Shown one piece after another: positions 16,246-25,500 of a stretch of 64,000 nucleotides of DNA (within the stretch, counting starts at the first letter, position 1; every line of letters starts with the position of its first letter). The translations under genes were made by a program, and so were the position numbers. This DNA comes from a virus, in the IMG/VR virus record IMGVR_UViG_3300027621_000003, positions 186,001 through 250,000 of that record, one strand, 5' to 3'. The notes beneath the pieces are model-generated. The model was given only the letters and a program-made list of their open reading frames with translations, was not told the origin of the DNA and ran no database searches.

Positions 16246-16426
16246 TTAATTCAATCTCCTCTTCGTATTGTCGTTTTAATTCTATATATGCCAATTCGGC
16301 ACATTCAACTGTATTTAAATTAGGATGTTTTTTTCTACATTCATTAACTTTGTCATGCATCTCATTGTATTTACCAATCTCATTTGATAAATGATACAAT
16401 TCCTCAATCCATTCTTCGTTTGTCAT
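16223..16426 (-). CDS. small hypothetical protein (67 aa)
   Basis: MTNEEWIEELYHLSNEIGKYNEMHDKV..., a helical coiled-coil-like protein with two Cys (NECRKK, ECAEL). An upstream TTG is possible, but ATG 16426 is preferred. Overlaps both neighbours by a few nt, so translation is coupled. Confidence 0.6.
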   Translation of the reverse strand: MTNEEWIEELYHLSNEIGKYNEMHDKVNECRKKHPNLNTVECAELAYIELKRQYEEEIELNEQSISN

Positions 16427-16530
16427 ATTAACCAATTGTCTTTTTTATTGTTTCTTATAAACCGCATGATTATCGGTGCTGGTATTAAACATAATAAAAA
16501 AATAACAATATTGTCTAATATTTTTTTCAT
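16423..16530 (-). CDS. small membrane protein (35 aa)
   Basis: MKKILDNIVIFLLCLIPAPIIMRF... has one transmembrane segment (residues 6-25) and a basic tail. The stop overlaps the next gene's start (ATGA). One of three consecutive tiny membrane proteins. Confidence 0.55.
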   Translation of the reverse strand: MKKILDNIVIFLLCLIPAPIIMRFIRNNKKDNWLI

Positions 16531-16531
16531 T

Positions 16532-16696
16532 TTATGATTTTTTTTTGAAATTAAAAATTGCATGTCCAACCAATGTTCCTGACATAAAACAACATAAGAT
16601 TGATAGTAAAAAATTAGACATGTTAAATGAAACCAACAAACATGCAATCGTAAATAATAAAAAAGTGAACCTATTCAAAAAATCTGTTAGGTTCAT
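16532..16696 (-). CDS. small membrane protein (54 aa)
   Basis: MNLTDFLNRFTFLLFTIACLL... with two hydrophobic segments (residues 10-24 and 27-46) and a KKKS end. Start overlaps the stop of 16693-16803 (ATGA). A holin-like role is conceivable from two TM helices but not supported otherwise. Confidence 0.55.
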   Translation of the reverse strand: MNLTDFLNRFTFLLFTIACLLVSFNMSNFLLSILCCFMSGTLVGHAIFNFKKKS

Positions 16697-16803
16697 TTTT
16701 TTTTTACCATTTCTTTGATTTCCGACAATACTCCAAGTAAAATAAAACTCAAAAATAAAGTTAAAAATGGGTGTTCACTCATTACTTCAAACGCTTCTCT
16801 CAT
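16693..16803 (-). CDS. small membrane protein (36 aa)
   Basis: MREAFEVMSEHPFLTLFLSFILLGVL... has one hydrophobic segment (residues 12-26) and a VKKK end. It is the first of three linked tiny membrane genes. Confidence 0.5.
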   Translation of the reverse strand: MREAFEVMSEHPFLTLFLSFILLGVLSEIKEMVKKK

Positions 16804-16813
16804 GCCAATAAAA

Positions 16814-16948
16814 TTAACCTTGTTGAGTTTGAGACTCTTTTAACTTAACTGCTTCAGCAATCATGTTTTCATTACTACCACCATACTTACATGAGCATGT
16901 TGGTTTACCGTGTTGTTTCAAAATTTCTTTTGCTTCTTCTAAGTTCAT
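16814..16948 (-). CDS. small Cys-pair protein (44 aa)
   Basis: MNLEEAKEILKQHGKPTCSCKYGG... has a C-S-C pair (residues 18-20) after an amphipathic helix, then a polar tail. Ends 10 nt before the next gene. No family recognised. Confidence 0.5.
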   Translation of the reverse strand: MNLEEAKEILKQHGKPTCSCKYGGSNENMIAEAVKLKESQTQQG

Positions 16949-16977
16949 AATAAAATAAGTATAATTGTTTTTTGTTT

Positions 16978-17628
16978 TTAAATCAATCTTTTTTCGTGAT
17001 GGTCTTTTGGAAGTGTTAGTTTAGCAATTGGTCTATTTCTTAACAATGAAATAACTTCTTCAACGTTCATTGGGTATAGATTATTTCCATCACAACCAAC
17101 ATCCATAGCACGACCTTCAGCTATTCTCAAATGAGGTGGTAAGTGAACGTGACCGTGTAAGTGCATTACATCAGCGTTCATACCATCCCAAGAACAAATT
17201 GGATAGTGCATACACACAAAAGTATATTTACGAGTTCCTGAACCATTTGGAATACGTAAGTCAAGGTGAATATAATCACTACAGGTTGTAAAAATGTCTT
17301 GAATATCACCTTTGTTTCTACGGATGTGATGGTCGTGATTTCCATGAATCAAGTGAAGATTTTTACAAACAATCCTACTCCTGAATTCTTGAATATTTTC
17401 AAACCCACCAAAACTGAAATCACCTAAGTGAATCAAAATATCATTCTCACCAACAGTTTCATTGATTCTATTAACCAACGTGTCATTCATGTGTTCAAGT
17501 GATTTAAAATCTCTTGTCGCTGAATCTGAATCGGCCCATTTTGTAGTTGCGCTACAAATATTAGAGTGACCGTAGTGGGTATCACTCGTAAAAAATAACC
17601 GTTGACCTTTTTCTAATACAACTTTCAT
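16978..17628 (-). CDS. metallophosphoesterase
   Basis: 216 aa calcineurin-like phosphoesterase. The metal-site motifs appear in order: SDTHYGH (residues 15-21), GDFSFGG, GNHDHH and HGHVH. This small form resembles phage and bacterial phosphodiesterases that hydrolyse nucleotides or other phosphodiesters; the substrate is unknown. It follows a run of tiny genes and precedes a short membrane peptide gene. Confidence 0.88.
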   Translation of the reverse strand: MKVVLEKGQRLFFTSDTHYGHSNICSATTKWADSDSATRDFKSLEHMNDTLVNRINETVGENDILIHLGDFSFGGFENIQEFRSRIVCKNLHLIHGNHDHHIRRNKGDIQDIFTTCSDYIHLDLRIPNGSGTRKYTFVCMHYPICSWDGMNADVMHLHGHVHLPPHLRIAEGRAMDVGCDGNNLYPMNVEEVISLLRNRPIAKLTLPKDHHEKRLI

Positions 17629-17631
17629 AAC

Positions 17632-17724
17632 TTATTTACTTTGCATATAAAATGAAAAACATATAACCAAAATAAAGTAAAAACACCACAAATATAACGG
17701 TATTAATTTCTTTTGGAATTTCAT
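17632..17724 (-). CDS. small membrane protein (30 aa)
   Basis: MKFQKKLIPLYLWCFYFILVICF... follows a TATCTTTG box (17729-17736) at exactly 4 nt. One transmembrane segment after a basic start. It ends 3 nt before the phosphoesterase gene, so this box probably drives both. Confidence 0.65.
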   Translation of the reverse strand: MKFQKKLIPLYLWCFYFILVICFSFYMQSK

Positions 17725-17739
17725 ATTACAAAGATAAAC

Positions 17740-17768
17740 AAAAAACCCAAGATTCTCATCTCGGGTTT
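17740..17768 (-). terminator. rho-independent terminator
   Basis: CCCGAGAT/ATCTTGGG hairpin (one G-U pair) and a U run past the stop of the lipoprotein gene; the next gene's TATCTTTG box follows at once. Confidence 0.7.
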
Positions 17769-17773
17769 CAATT

Positions 17774-18499
17774 TTATTTCCTTTTGTAGTTATGTTTGTG
17801 ACACTCCATCCATTTCTTATATCTTGATTTACCAAGTATATCTAACACCTTATGTAGATACTCTTTTTCACAATCTTTTATTTTACCACACGCAGTCGCT
17901 CTATCCAAACTTGTTTTGATTTTCTCTTTTACCTGATTATTTAAATAGTGCATTTTACTTGCCCATGTTTTTTCTAAAGCGGTAAGTTTTTCTTTGTATT
18001 GAGATTCAGTTATTACACCCATTTTTAAATCATAATCTAATTTTGATTTTTCAGGCATGAACCAATTTAAGTAGTAGTTGTATTTCTGTGTTTTAGCCCA
18101 ACCTTCAATTTCTCTATTAATTCTTGCGACAATTATTTTGTTTTGTTTTTGACATTCAACTTTATTTAAATGAGCCTTATTTAAAAGTTCTTTTTCAGCC
18201 TTTGTAACTTCAATACCTTTTACACAAGAATCAATTTTACCTGTTCTTGATGTAACCATTGTAAATGGGTTGTAATCCAAAAATAATGGATAATCTATTA
18301 TTGTTGCATCAGTTATTGGTGTTATGTCAGATGTCATTGGGTTATCAAAGATAACGGTACCCATAGAATCTACTACAGCGTTTGGTTCTTCATCTACCAA
18401 AAGATTAACTGTTGGGTTTGGAGTTGGTATAGGTTCTTTTTCACAACCCATAAAACCAATCATACCAACTAAAACGAGCGATAATATTATTTTTTTCAT
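17774..18499 (-). CDS. secreted lipoprotein (241 aa)
   Basis: Signal peptide MKKIILSLVLVGMIGFMGC with a lipobox ending in Cys19, followed by EKEPIPTPNP: a Bacteroidota-style lipoprotein start. The acidic/Pro/Thr-rich segment to about residue 70 leads into a helical, Lys-rich domain with several Cys residues (CVKG, CQKQ, CGKIKDCEKE, ECHKH). A TATTTAT box (18510-18516) lies 10 nt upstream. No family recognised. It neighbours genes for T9SS-type secreted proteins, so a surface role in the infected cell is plausible. Confidence 0.75.
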   Translation of the reverse strand: MKKIILSLVLVGMIGFMGCEKEPIPTPNPTVNLLVDEEPNAVVDSMGTVIFDNPMTSDITPITDATIIDYPLFLDYNPFTMVTSRTGKIDSCVKGIEVTKAEKELLNKAHLNKVECQKQNKIIVARINREIEGWAKTQKYNYYLNWFMPEKSKLDYDLKMGVITESQYKEKLTALEKTWASKMHYLNNQVKEKIKTSLDRATACGKIKDCEKEYLHKVLDILGKSRYKKWMECHKHNYKRK

Positions 18500-18528
18500 G
18501 TTTTTATTTATAAATAGTTTTTATTTTT

Positions 18529-18609
18529 TTAAAATTTTTGGAATACGGAATGTTCTCTTACCCATTCTATACTTTTTTGGATTAATGTTAAAAATTGTTT
18601 TAATTTCAT
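18529..18609 (-). CDS. possible 26-aa peptide gene
   Basis: MKLKQFLTLIQKSIEWVREH... lies between two exported-protein genes, 3 nt after the stop of the larger one. Amphipathic helix. Too short for firm support. Confidence 0.35.
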   Translation of the reverse strand: MKLKQFLTLIQKSIEWVREHSVFQKF

Positions 18610-18612
18610 TTT

Positions 18613-20481
18613 TTATCTTATTAATGTAAAAGTTCCGTTGTATTGAGTGGATTTATTTTCTTTTGATATTATTTCTATTTTGTAGGTGTATACACTACTT
18701 GGTGACATTTTACCTAAGTAGGTACCGTCCCATCCTGTATTAATATCAACAGTTTCATACAACTTCTCTCCCCACCTGTTGTAAATTTCCATTCTAAAAG
18801 AATAACAATTTGAAATAAAGGGTTGAAAAGTGTTGTTGATAGCCGGGCCTTCTGGATTTGGGGTAAAAACATCGGGTATATACACCTGTAAATCACAAAG
18901 GGAATCTAAAATAGTAAATTTTCTAATAACTGAATCGCATCCGTTTATATTTTGAATAGTATCTTTAAACACCCCTGATATTTTAAATGTTAAATTTTCA
19001 TAAGAAAATTCCTCATCATCACATTTGCTAAATGTTTTATTAATATACTGTACTGTGGATTTGTAAAAATGAATAAATACATAAATGTTTGAGTCACATC
19101 CAGAGGTAGTTTGATTCCACTTGGTGAATTGTGTGTCATTACTGTACTTTTGTCCATCAAAAATAATCGGGTCATTACATGAATATAATTTAACTGTATC
19201 AAAATATGATAATCTATAGAGAGTGTCTATAAAGTAATTTACACACAAATTCTCTGTTTCTGTTTTATAAACAAAAGATTTTTTAGATGGGGGTTCGATG
19301 CTAATGCATTTAACATGTGGATTTAAATAGTAATTCACAGTATCTTTTGTTACTATTGTTAGATACAAAGGGTTTAAGGTGTTATCTAACTTATATGTAC
19401 CATCTTGACTATAGTATTTTTCATTTACATTTATAGAATCCCCTTTACATAAGGTCCTTATCTTAAAAGATATATCTTGAGTTTCTATACAGGTATTGTT
19501 ATTCAAATCAACCCAAAAATCGATGCCTGGATCTGGGTAGAAGTATTTTTGTTGAAATTTTTTATCTGAGGTTATGTAGTAATCGTGAACCTCCCCCGCC
19601 ATAATGTCGATAACATTCGAGTCGATAAACGTAAGATAACTTACAGCCCATGAATTTGGGTCTCTATAACAATATCCATTTTCACATAAATACAAAAAAT
19701 GTAAGCCGTCACATTGTCCTGAAATAGCAACTGCTGGGAAAGGTAAGTTAATCTTTCTCAGGACACGAATTGAATCAACTGAATAATTAAAAGTAAAAAC
19801 ATTTCCATCCTTATCTAGGGCTGATACAAATGCAGTTGTTGCTTTGATATCTACAATAGATTTTAATGCTAATCTGGATATTTTTGGATTTTTAATGAAT
19901 TCACCCCACCCTCCTACATTTATAAAATCAATGTACCCATTAGAATTTAAAGCAAAAAACTTCCCACCCGCTCCCATAGCAACACGTTTTACGTTATTAA
20001 CCCCGGTGATTTGTACAACCTCTTTTATGTAACTTGTGGAATTTGTCGGAGATGTCACCCATAGACTACCATCTTTTTTCACAAAAGCCACCCCGTTTAT
20101 TGCGGCATCACAAAATGATACATTACTTATCACTCCGATAGGGTATTGAATTTCACCCCACACATATCCACTGTCATTTGTTTTAATTATTCCCATAAAG
20201 TATCCACCAGAATGGTATTTTACTTCTGAAAGGTTATATGTCCATGTAGGTGATGTAATCACCGAACGCCAACCCCTTTTTATTAAACCTGTCATACTGT
20301 ATCCCCACCCGTAAAGTTTTCTTTCGGATCCACATATCATAAATCCACCGTAGGAGTACGAACTTAAATTTGTTGGTTTATACCACAAACGCCCTCCGAA
20401 ACCATCACCAACAATACTATTTTGAGACCAACAAACATTTGTAAAAAATATTAAAATATAAGGTATGATATATTTTGTCAT
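18613..20481 (-). CDS. secreted protein with gliding-motility/T9SS-type C-terminal domain (622 aa)
   Basis: ATG 20481 begins a signal peptide (MTKYIIPYILIFFTNVCWSQ|N). Residues 20-320 contain repeated strands with YGWGYS, GYVWGE and SLWVTS segments suggesting a beta-propeller of the RCC1 kind. Residues 330-530 are Cys-rich beta modules. The last 90 residues (VYIPDVFTPN...YNRWGEKLYET...GWDGTYLG...YTYKIEI...YNGTFTLIR) are the gliding-motility-associated C-terminal domain, a T9SS export signal in Bacteroidota. Export therefore would depend on host T9SS. The gene follows a chain of small overlapping genes and may be translated from the same mRNA. Confidence 0.85.
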   Translation of the reverse strand: MTKYIIPYILIFFTNVCWSQNSIVGDGFGGRLWYKPTNLSSYSYGGFMICGSERKLYGWGYSMTGLIKRGWRSVITSPTWTYNLSEVKYHSGGYFMGIIKTNDSGYVWGEIQYPIGVISNVSFCDAAINGVAFVKKDGSLWVTSPTNSTSYIKEVVQITGVNNVKRVAMGAGGKFFALNSNGYIDFINVGGWGEFIKNPKISRLALKSIVDIKATTAFVSALDKDGNVFTFNYSVDSIRVLRKINLPFPAVAISGQCDGLHFLYLCENGYCYRDPNSWAVSYLTFIDSNVIDIMAGEVHDYYITSDKKFQQKYFYPDPGIDFWVDLNNNTCIETQDISFKIRTLCKGDSINVNEKYYSQDGTYKLDNTLNPLYLTIVTKDTVNYYLNPHVKCISIEPPSKKSFVYKTETENLCVNYFIDTLYRLSYFDTVKLYSCNDPIIFDGQKYSNDTQFTKWNQTTSGCDSNIYVFIHFYKSTVQYINKTFSKCDDEEFSYENLTFKISGVFKDTIQNINGCDSVIRKFTILDSLCDLQVYIPDVFTPNPEGPAINNTFQPFISNCYSFRMEIYNRWGEKLYETVDINTGWDGTYLGKMSPSSVYTYKIEIISKENKSTQYNGTFTLIR

Positions 20482-20488
20482 AATTTGT

Positions 20489-20761
20489 TTATTGTTGCTC
20501 ATAGTTTTTAATCTCTCGTTTTACTGCATCCCAATATCTATGCTCTGATTCCAAATTTTGAACTTCCATCCAATCAAAATCAATTGCTTCAATTATTTTA
20601 TTAATTGCAATCATTGCACATTGCTTGGCGTTCCATAATTTCATTCTTTGGGAATAAAATAAACCATCTTCCCTTATTGCTTCATTGGATGTAAATTCAA
20701 TAAATGATTCTATTAATTCCTCGGCTTGTTCTTTCGGTGTCTGTTGTTTATTGTTTGTCAT
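20489..20761 (-). CDS. small hypothetical protein (90 aa), overlapping-gene chain
   Basis: MTNNKQQTPKEQAEELIESFIEF... helical with acidic patches. Starts within the end of 20748-21143. Its own end (NYEQQ stop) covers another ATG-AGC-AAC-AAT start signal just before the secreted protein gene. One member of a chain using the same start/stop junction. Confidence 0.68.
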   Translation of the reverse strand: MTNNKQQTPKEQAEELIESFIEFTSNEAIREDGLFYSQRMKLWNAKQCAMIAINKIIEAIDFDWMEVQNLESEHRYWDAVKREIKNYEQQ

Positions 20762-21143
20762 CTTCTTTATATTTAATTCCTTTTATTTGATATGATTTTA
20801 GACTTGGTACAAGTATTTCAAAAAATAGATTAGAGTCTATAAAATAACCGTAGCTGTAACCAATTCTTAAACCAACTAACCAAGCATCAAGTTCATAGTG
20901 AAATTGGTGCGGAAATGAGTAATTCTCTTTATCTTGAAGCAGGTGTCCTAATTCATGAAAAAAAATTGCTTTTTGTATTTCCTTATTGTCGCACTTACTT
21001 ATATAAATCTCCGCATTACACAGACTATTTCCACGAGATGAAAACCCAGTGTTATCTTCACCTTTGGCGTTCAAATACAAAGCAATGTTGTTTTGCTTGG
21101 CTATTTGTTCAATAGTGTAAGTTTGTTGTTTATTGTTTGTCAT
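20748..21143 (-). CDS. ImmA/IrrE-like zinc metallopeptidase
   Basis: 131 aa. The zinc-protease motif HELGHLL is at residues 67-73 and a downstream Glu/Asp region (YELDAW) supplies a likely third ligand, as in the M78 (ImmA/IrrE) family. Such peptidases cleave repressors in mobile elements. Starts MTNNKQQT and ends KEDDKQ, with both ends in the conserved overlap junction of this chain. The target is unknown. Confidence 0.72.
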   Translation of the reverse strand: MTNNKQQTYTIEQIAKQNNIALYLNAKGEDNTGFSSRGNSLCNAEIYISKCDNKEIQKAIFFHELGHLLQDKENYSFPHQFHYELDAWLVGLRIGYSYGYFIDSNLFFEILVPSLKSYQIKGIKYKEDDKQ

Positions 21144-21196
21144 TGCTTAGATTTTGTTTTTAATTGTCCGTACCATTCTGAAAATTTCTTGTTCAT
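21140..21196 (-). CDS. possible 18-aa peptide in overlapping-gene chain
   Basis: MNKKFSEWYGQLKTKSKQ then TGA overlapping the next start. It begins at the stop of 21193-21363. It may serve to link translation between genes rather than make a functional product. Confidence 0.35.
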   Translation of the reverse strand: MNKKFSEWYGQLKTKSKQ

Positions 21197-21363
21197 ATTA
21201 TTTTTTTATTGTTTGTCATTGTTTTATCTTTTTCCATAAGTTCTTTAAGTTCTTTTTTTCTTTGTTCTCTTAGTTGTTCTCGGTTTTCAATACGCCATTT
21301 ATTTTTTGCTATTGAATCGGTTTTATACGCAGTAGACAATAAGTGTTTGATTTTGTCATTCAT
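21193..21363 (-). CDS. small basic helical protein (56 aa)
   Basis: MNDKIKHLLSTAYKTDSIAKNK..., strongly charged (REQLREQRKKELKELMEKD), ending MTNNKKII. The start follows GGAGGTAACA inside the end of the preceding gene. No family recognised. Confidence 0.55.
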   Translation of the reverse strand: MNDKIKHLLSTAYKTDSIAKNKWRIENREQLREQRKKELKELMEKDKTMTNNKKII

Positions 21364-21622
21364 TGTTACCTCCGAATGTTTCGTTGTAGTATTGTTGTGA
21401 AAAATCTTCTGCACTTTGTCGTTTTTCAAGATATTCTAAACCATAAGGCAAATTATTAAGATGAATAAACATATCCATTTGAGCATTTTTAATTTCATCC
21501 TTTCGCATTGCTTCGGCTTGTTCAAGTGCTTTGTCAATATCAAATCCTCTCAATCTCAAATTGATGTCTTTTTTGATTTGTTCAACCAACCACTCTACGC
21601 TACTCTGTTTATTGTTGCTCAT
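21356..21622 (-). CDS. small helical protein ending YYNETFGG (88 aa)
   Basis: MSNNKQSSVEWLVEQIKKD... ends QQYYNETFGGNNE. The same type of tail ends 22227-22484 (YYNETYGGGKQ); the TFGG/TYGG codons supply the GGAGG ribosome site of the next gene. The stop overlaps the next ATG. Function unknown. Confidence 0.66.
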   Translation of the reverse strand: MSNNKQSSVEWLVEQIKKDINLRLRGFDIDKALEQAEAMRKDEIKNAQMDMFIHLNNLPYGLEYLEKRQSAEDFSQQYYNETFGGNNE

Positions 21623-21855
21623 TTGTTACCTCCTTTCTCCCTTGCAAAAATCTTAAATGTGTTTCCATTGCCATCACTAAATACAATGTTTGAAGTACTA
21701 GTATCACCAATTGTAAGGTTCATTTCTCTTTTTCCATTAATGTATTCAGCAATCATTACTGGTACATCATTATTAAATTGAAATGCCCATTCTAAGTTAT
21801 CAATTTTATGGTTTACAATTGTAACTGTTCCCAAGTTTTGTTTATTGTTGCTCAT
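21619..21855 (-). CDS. small protein (78 aa), overlapping-gene chain
   Basis: MSNNKQNLGTVTIVNHKIDN... from ATG 21855, which follows GGAGGTAACA inside the end of 21842-22096. Beta-rich (WAFQFNNDVPVMIAEYING), ends REKGGNK. Longer upstream frame not used. Function unknown. Confidence 0.62.
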   Translation of the reverse strand: MSNNKQNLGTVTIVNHKIDNLEWAFQFNNDVPVMIAEYINGKREMNLTIGDTSTSNIVFSDGNGNTFKIFAREKGGNK

Positions 21856-22096
21856 TGTTACCTCCTTGTATTTTATCACGCATCCAAGTTGCACCACCTA
21901 AATAAGATACATCGTAAGGGTCAAATTCGTCAAACTCCATACCATCCAACTCCATCATTTTTTTAATCTCCTCATCACTTGGTAGTTCAATGGGTGTATA
22001 TTTCATTTCTTCTAATAATTCTTGAGGAGTTACAAAATACTCTCTGTTTAAATTACCGATTATTTGTAACACTTGTTCTTCCGTGTATAGTTTCAT
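21842..22096 (-). CDS. small acidic protein (84 aa)
   Basis: MKLYTEEQVLQIIGNLNREYFVTPQELLEE... ending IQGGNNEQQ. The start follows GGAGGAGGTGAGCA in the end of the previous gene. An acidic DEFDPYDVSYLGG segment lies near the end. No family recognised. Confidence 0.66.
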   Translation of the reverse strand: MKLYTEEQVLQIIGNLNREYFVTPQELLEEMKYTPIELPSDEEIKKMMELDGMEFDEFDPYDVSYLGGATWMRDKIQGGNNEQQ

Positions 22097-22230
22097 TGCT
22101 CACCTCCTCCGTCTGTTTTGCTTTTTGCATTTTTGCTCATTTTGTTGAATACTTCAACATACATTCTAATTGTTGGAGATACAATATAACTTGCTACTGC
22201 ACCTACCGTAAACCATATTAAATCATTCAT
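22093..22230 (-). CDS. small membrane protein (45 aa)
   Basis: MNDLIWFTVGAVASYIVSPT... with one N-terminal transmembrane segment, then a polar tail ending TDGGGEQ that encodes the GGAGGAGG site for the next gene. Starts inside the end of 22227-22484. Confidence 0.58.
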   Translation of the reverse strand: MNDLIWFTVGAVASYIVSPTIRMYVEVFNKMSKNAKSKTDGGGEQ

Positions 22231-22484
22231 TGCTTGCCTCCTCCGTAGGTTTCGTTGTAGTATTGTTCAGCTGGTATTATTTCTCTATTAATTACCGAGT
22301 TTCTTCCCTCAATGTAATCATTTATTGTTCTTTCCTTGTCCATTTCTTTGGCTTGTTGATATGCTTTTGTTAGTTCTTCTGCATATTCAATTGGAGAAAG
22401 TTTGCCTAACCTTACTTCGATTTCTAGAATATCTCTTCTAACCGAAAACCATTCCACTGCTGTTTGTTGTTTATTCTTTGTCAT
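22227..22484 (-). CDS. small helical protein, first of overlapping-gene chain (85 aa)
   Basis: MTKNKQQTAVEWFSVRRDILEIE... ends QYYNETYGGGKQ, nearly the tail of 21356-21622, so the two are partial paralogs. First gene of the 22484-20489 chain. AT-rich DNA without a clear TAnnTTTG or TATTTAT box precedes it. Confidence 0.66.
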   Translation of the reverse strand: MTKNKQQTAVEWFSVRRDILEIEVRLGKLSPIEYAEELTKAYQQAKEMDKERTINDYIEGRNSVINREIIPAEQYYNETYGGGKQ

Positions 22485-22572
22485 AACTTTTATTTTTTAA
22501 ATATTTTTCTATGTCGTTAATATACGAACAATCTTTCATAAAGCCAAATTTATTTTGAATAATTTTTTTTCT

Positions 22573-25500
22573 TTACCTTAGTAATGTAAAAGTTCCGTTG
22601 TATTGAAATACTTTATCTTCAAGTGACGTTACTATCATTTTATATACATATACACCATCTGGTGCAGGTTGTCCTTTATAATTACCATCCCATCCTTTTG
22701 TAAGGTCGGTTGTTTCATACATTTTTTCACCCCAACGATTAAAGATTAACATTTCATATGTTTTGTTATTAATAACATACGGTCTGAATGTATTGTTTTC
22801 ATTTGGTCCAGCACCATCAGGTGTAAATGCGTCAGGTACAAAGATAATGATATCAGGACCAATAACAACCTTTTTCATTGAAGAATCTTTACATCCTTTA
22901 TCTGTGGTAACAATTAACTTAATCCAATATGTCCCTGTATCCTTTCCAAATACAATGTTTGAGTTCTTAAGTGTATCACTACCAATCTTATATGATTTAC
23001 CCCAAGTCCAATTGTGTTTCATGTTGGTGACAAATGGATTCTGACTAACACTTGATGTGTTAATAGTTTTGAACTTAGGTAATGCCACCGTTGTTTTGTA
23101 CAATGGGTCGGTATTAAACACAACACTTGGTTTTGGATAAACATTAACGGTTTGTGTTATTGTTCTATTACATTGTTTTTTACCTTCTACGTTTGTAATT
23201 GATAAAGTTATTTGGTATTGTCCTTGTGTTGAGAACAAGTAAGGAACTGAACTGTTATTAGTGGAGATACTATTAGTATTTACATACCAATTATATGTTA
23301 ACAAAGAAGGGTTAATTCCTTTTCTTTCGGTGGGTGTAAAAGTGGTATTCAGTGGTTCACATCCATTTTGATATGTAAACATTGGGTCGGGATATTGGTG
23401 AATATAAACTCTTACGGTATCAAAAGGGTTTGGACATACATTTTTTGCAACACTCCAATCAACTCTAACATCAACATAACCTAACGCAGTATCAGTAATT
23501 GTTGGGACATACTTTTTATTCATGGTTGGTCCAAATGTTGCCATTGGTGTCCAATTAAATGTTCCACCATTTAAGTATTGGGTATCAATTTTTAATGTAA
23601 CTGTGTCAAACTCACATACTTCAATTGGTTTAACAAATTTAACTTTTGGTATATTAACAATTGTGATTTTAGCGTATTCAGTATCTTGACAGTTATATGG
23701 TGTAAGACCAATCATCATCCATTTGTATGGACCTGGTACATAACCTGTTAGAGTTGTTGTTCCGTTGAAGAATCTACCATCAGGATAACTCACAATGGTT
23801 CCACCTTTATTACTTACAGCTAATGTTAACACATCCAAAGGAATTGCGGATGCACATATTGTAGTATCTCTAACTCTCAAGTCCGATGTATCATGAACTA
23901 TGATATTAAAACTATCTATTTTTACACAACCAAATTGTGAACTTACATATTTTATGTTATACACACCAGGTCCTGTAGATGTTTTGAATAATCCTGTAGA
24001 AATGTTTGTAGTTACTTTTGGATGACTCCTATCACCATTTACATCTTGAACGTAAATTGTTCCTCCTGTTGGTTTAACACCATTAACGGTTATGTAGTCA
24101 AACATATTAACATTAATACCTGAGTTCACACAATAATCAGGAATTGTTTTAATAATAACTGTTGGTTCTGCAATTATATTTACGTCAACAGTATCGGTAC
24201 TTTGACATCCTGTAACTAAATCTCTAACAATAAGTTTGAATGTGTATTTTCCTTGATATTCATCTTGAAACGATAAACCAAAGTTAAATTTGATGTTTGG
24301 TGTTACACCACCTGAAATGTCATACAATAATTTTGATGTATCAATTCCTGATGGAGCTCTTACCACATCCCATCTCATATAAACACCTGATTTGGTTGCT
24401 GGTTTAGTTCTTAACACGTCCATCATCATTGACCCAATATCCTGACAAATAGTTTTTGGAACTAATGTAATCATTGGTGTACCATAAATTGTTTGTGTTG
24501 TTGAATCCATGTTGGAACAACTATTTGTGTCTGTGAACTTCACATACATTTTGGTGGTATAATTGTTTCCACCTTGTAATTTACTATTGTCAAGTAAAGT
24601 TGTGTTGAACAAAAATCTTCCATTATAAGGAATATATCCGTAAGTTATATTACCTGATTTTTTTAACTTATCTCCATTCCAAACATCATACGTTCCAAGA
24701 TTATGAGGTTTAACTAAGAATAGTTCCGACCATATACTACCATAAGAATAACATTGAGGTTTTAGTGGTTTTGGACTCCAACTAATTTTTGGTAATGGTT
24801 TAACCCTCACAAACATTGTATCCATATCTTCACAAGAACGTCCATTTTGAGTTAGAACAGTCTTTAATGTAAACATATAGGTTAATTTTGTTATATCAGA
24901 TTTTAGCTTATAGGTTGATAAATTACCCAATCCGCCCCAAGTATATGTAGGACTTAATAGTGGTGGTCTATGACTGGCAGTCAAGGTGAATGTGTCTTTA
25001 TCGCATATTGCTTGGTTTAGTCCTGCATTTGTTATTACAGTATCGTTTACAAAAACTGTTGCGGTATCATATTTTACACACTTCCACTTTGTTTCCATTA
25101 CCTGTACCCAATAGATGCCTTTTAAATTGGTTTTAAATATTCGTGTTGTATCACCAGTGCTCCACATATATTTAACCGTGTCTGAATTTTGAGCATCAAA
25201 TGTAGCAATTTCATAAGTACATATTTGTTGGTCAATTCCAATTCCCACCACTGGTAATGGTTTCTTATAAATTGTAGTTGTATCATAGAAAATACATCCA
25301 TCCCCATCAGTAATTTTTAGACGAACTGTAGAGTCACGATTAATATTAGGAATACTTAAAGTTTGAAAAGTATCTCCTAAAATATGCTCTTCAGATTTCC
25401 AAGCCGCTTTAGACCCTGTATCTTTCACTACTCTGGTCCAATAGTATTTGAATGGTGAATTACCAAACAATATGTTAGCATTTAACTTCATTGTAGTACC

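Noticed and set aside
16423-16803. Holin assignment for the three tiny membrane proteins
   Set aside because: Hydrophobic segments alone are not enough; they sit beside metabolic genes, not lysis genes.
22763-23044. Plus-strand open frame inside the giant T9SS gene
   Set aside because: Antisense to the gliding-motility C-terminal domain, whose motifs are unambiguous on the minus strand.
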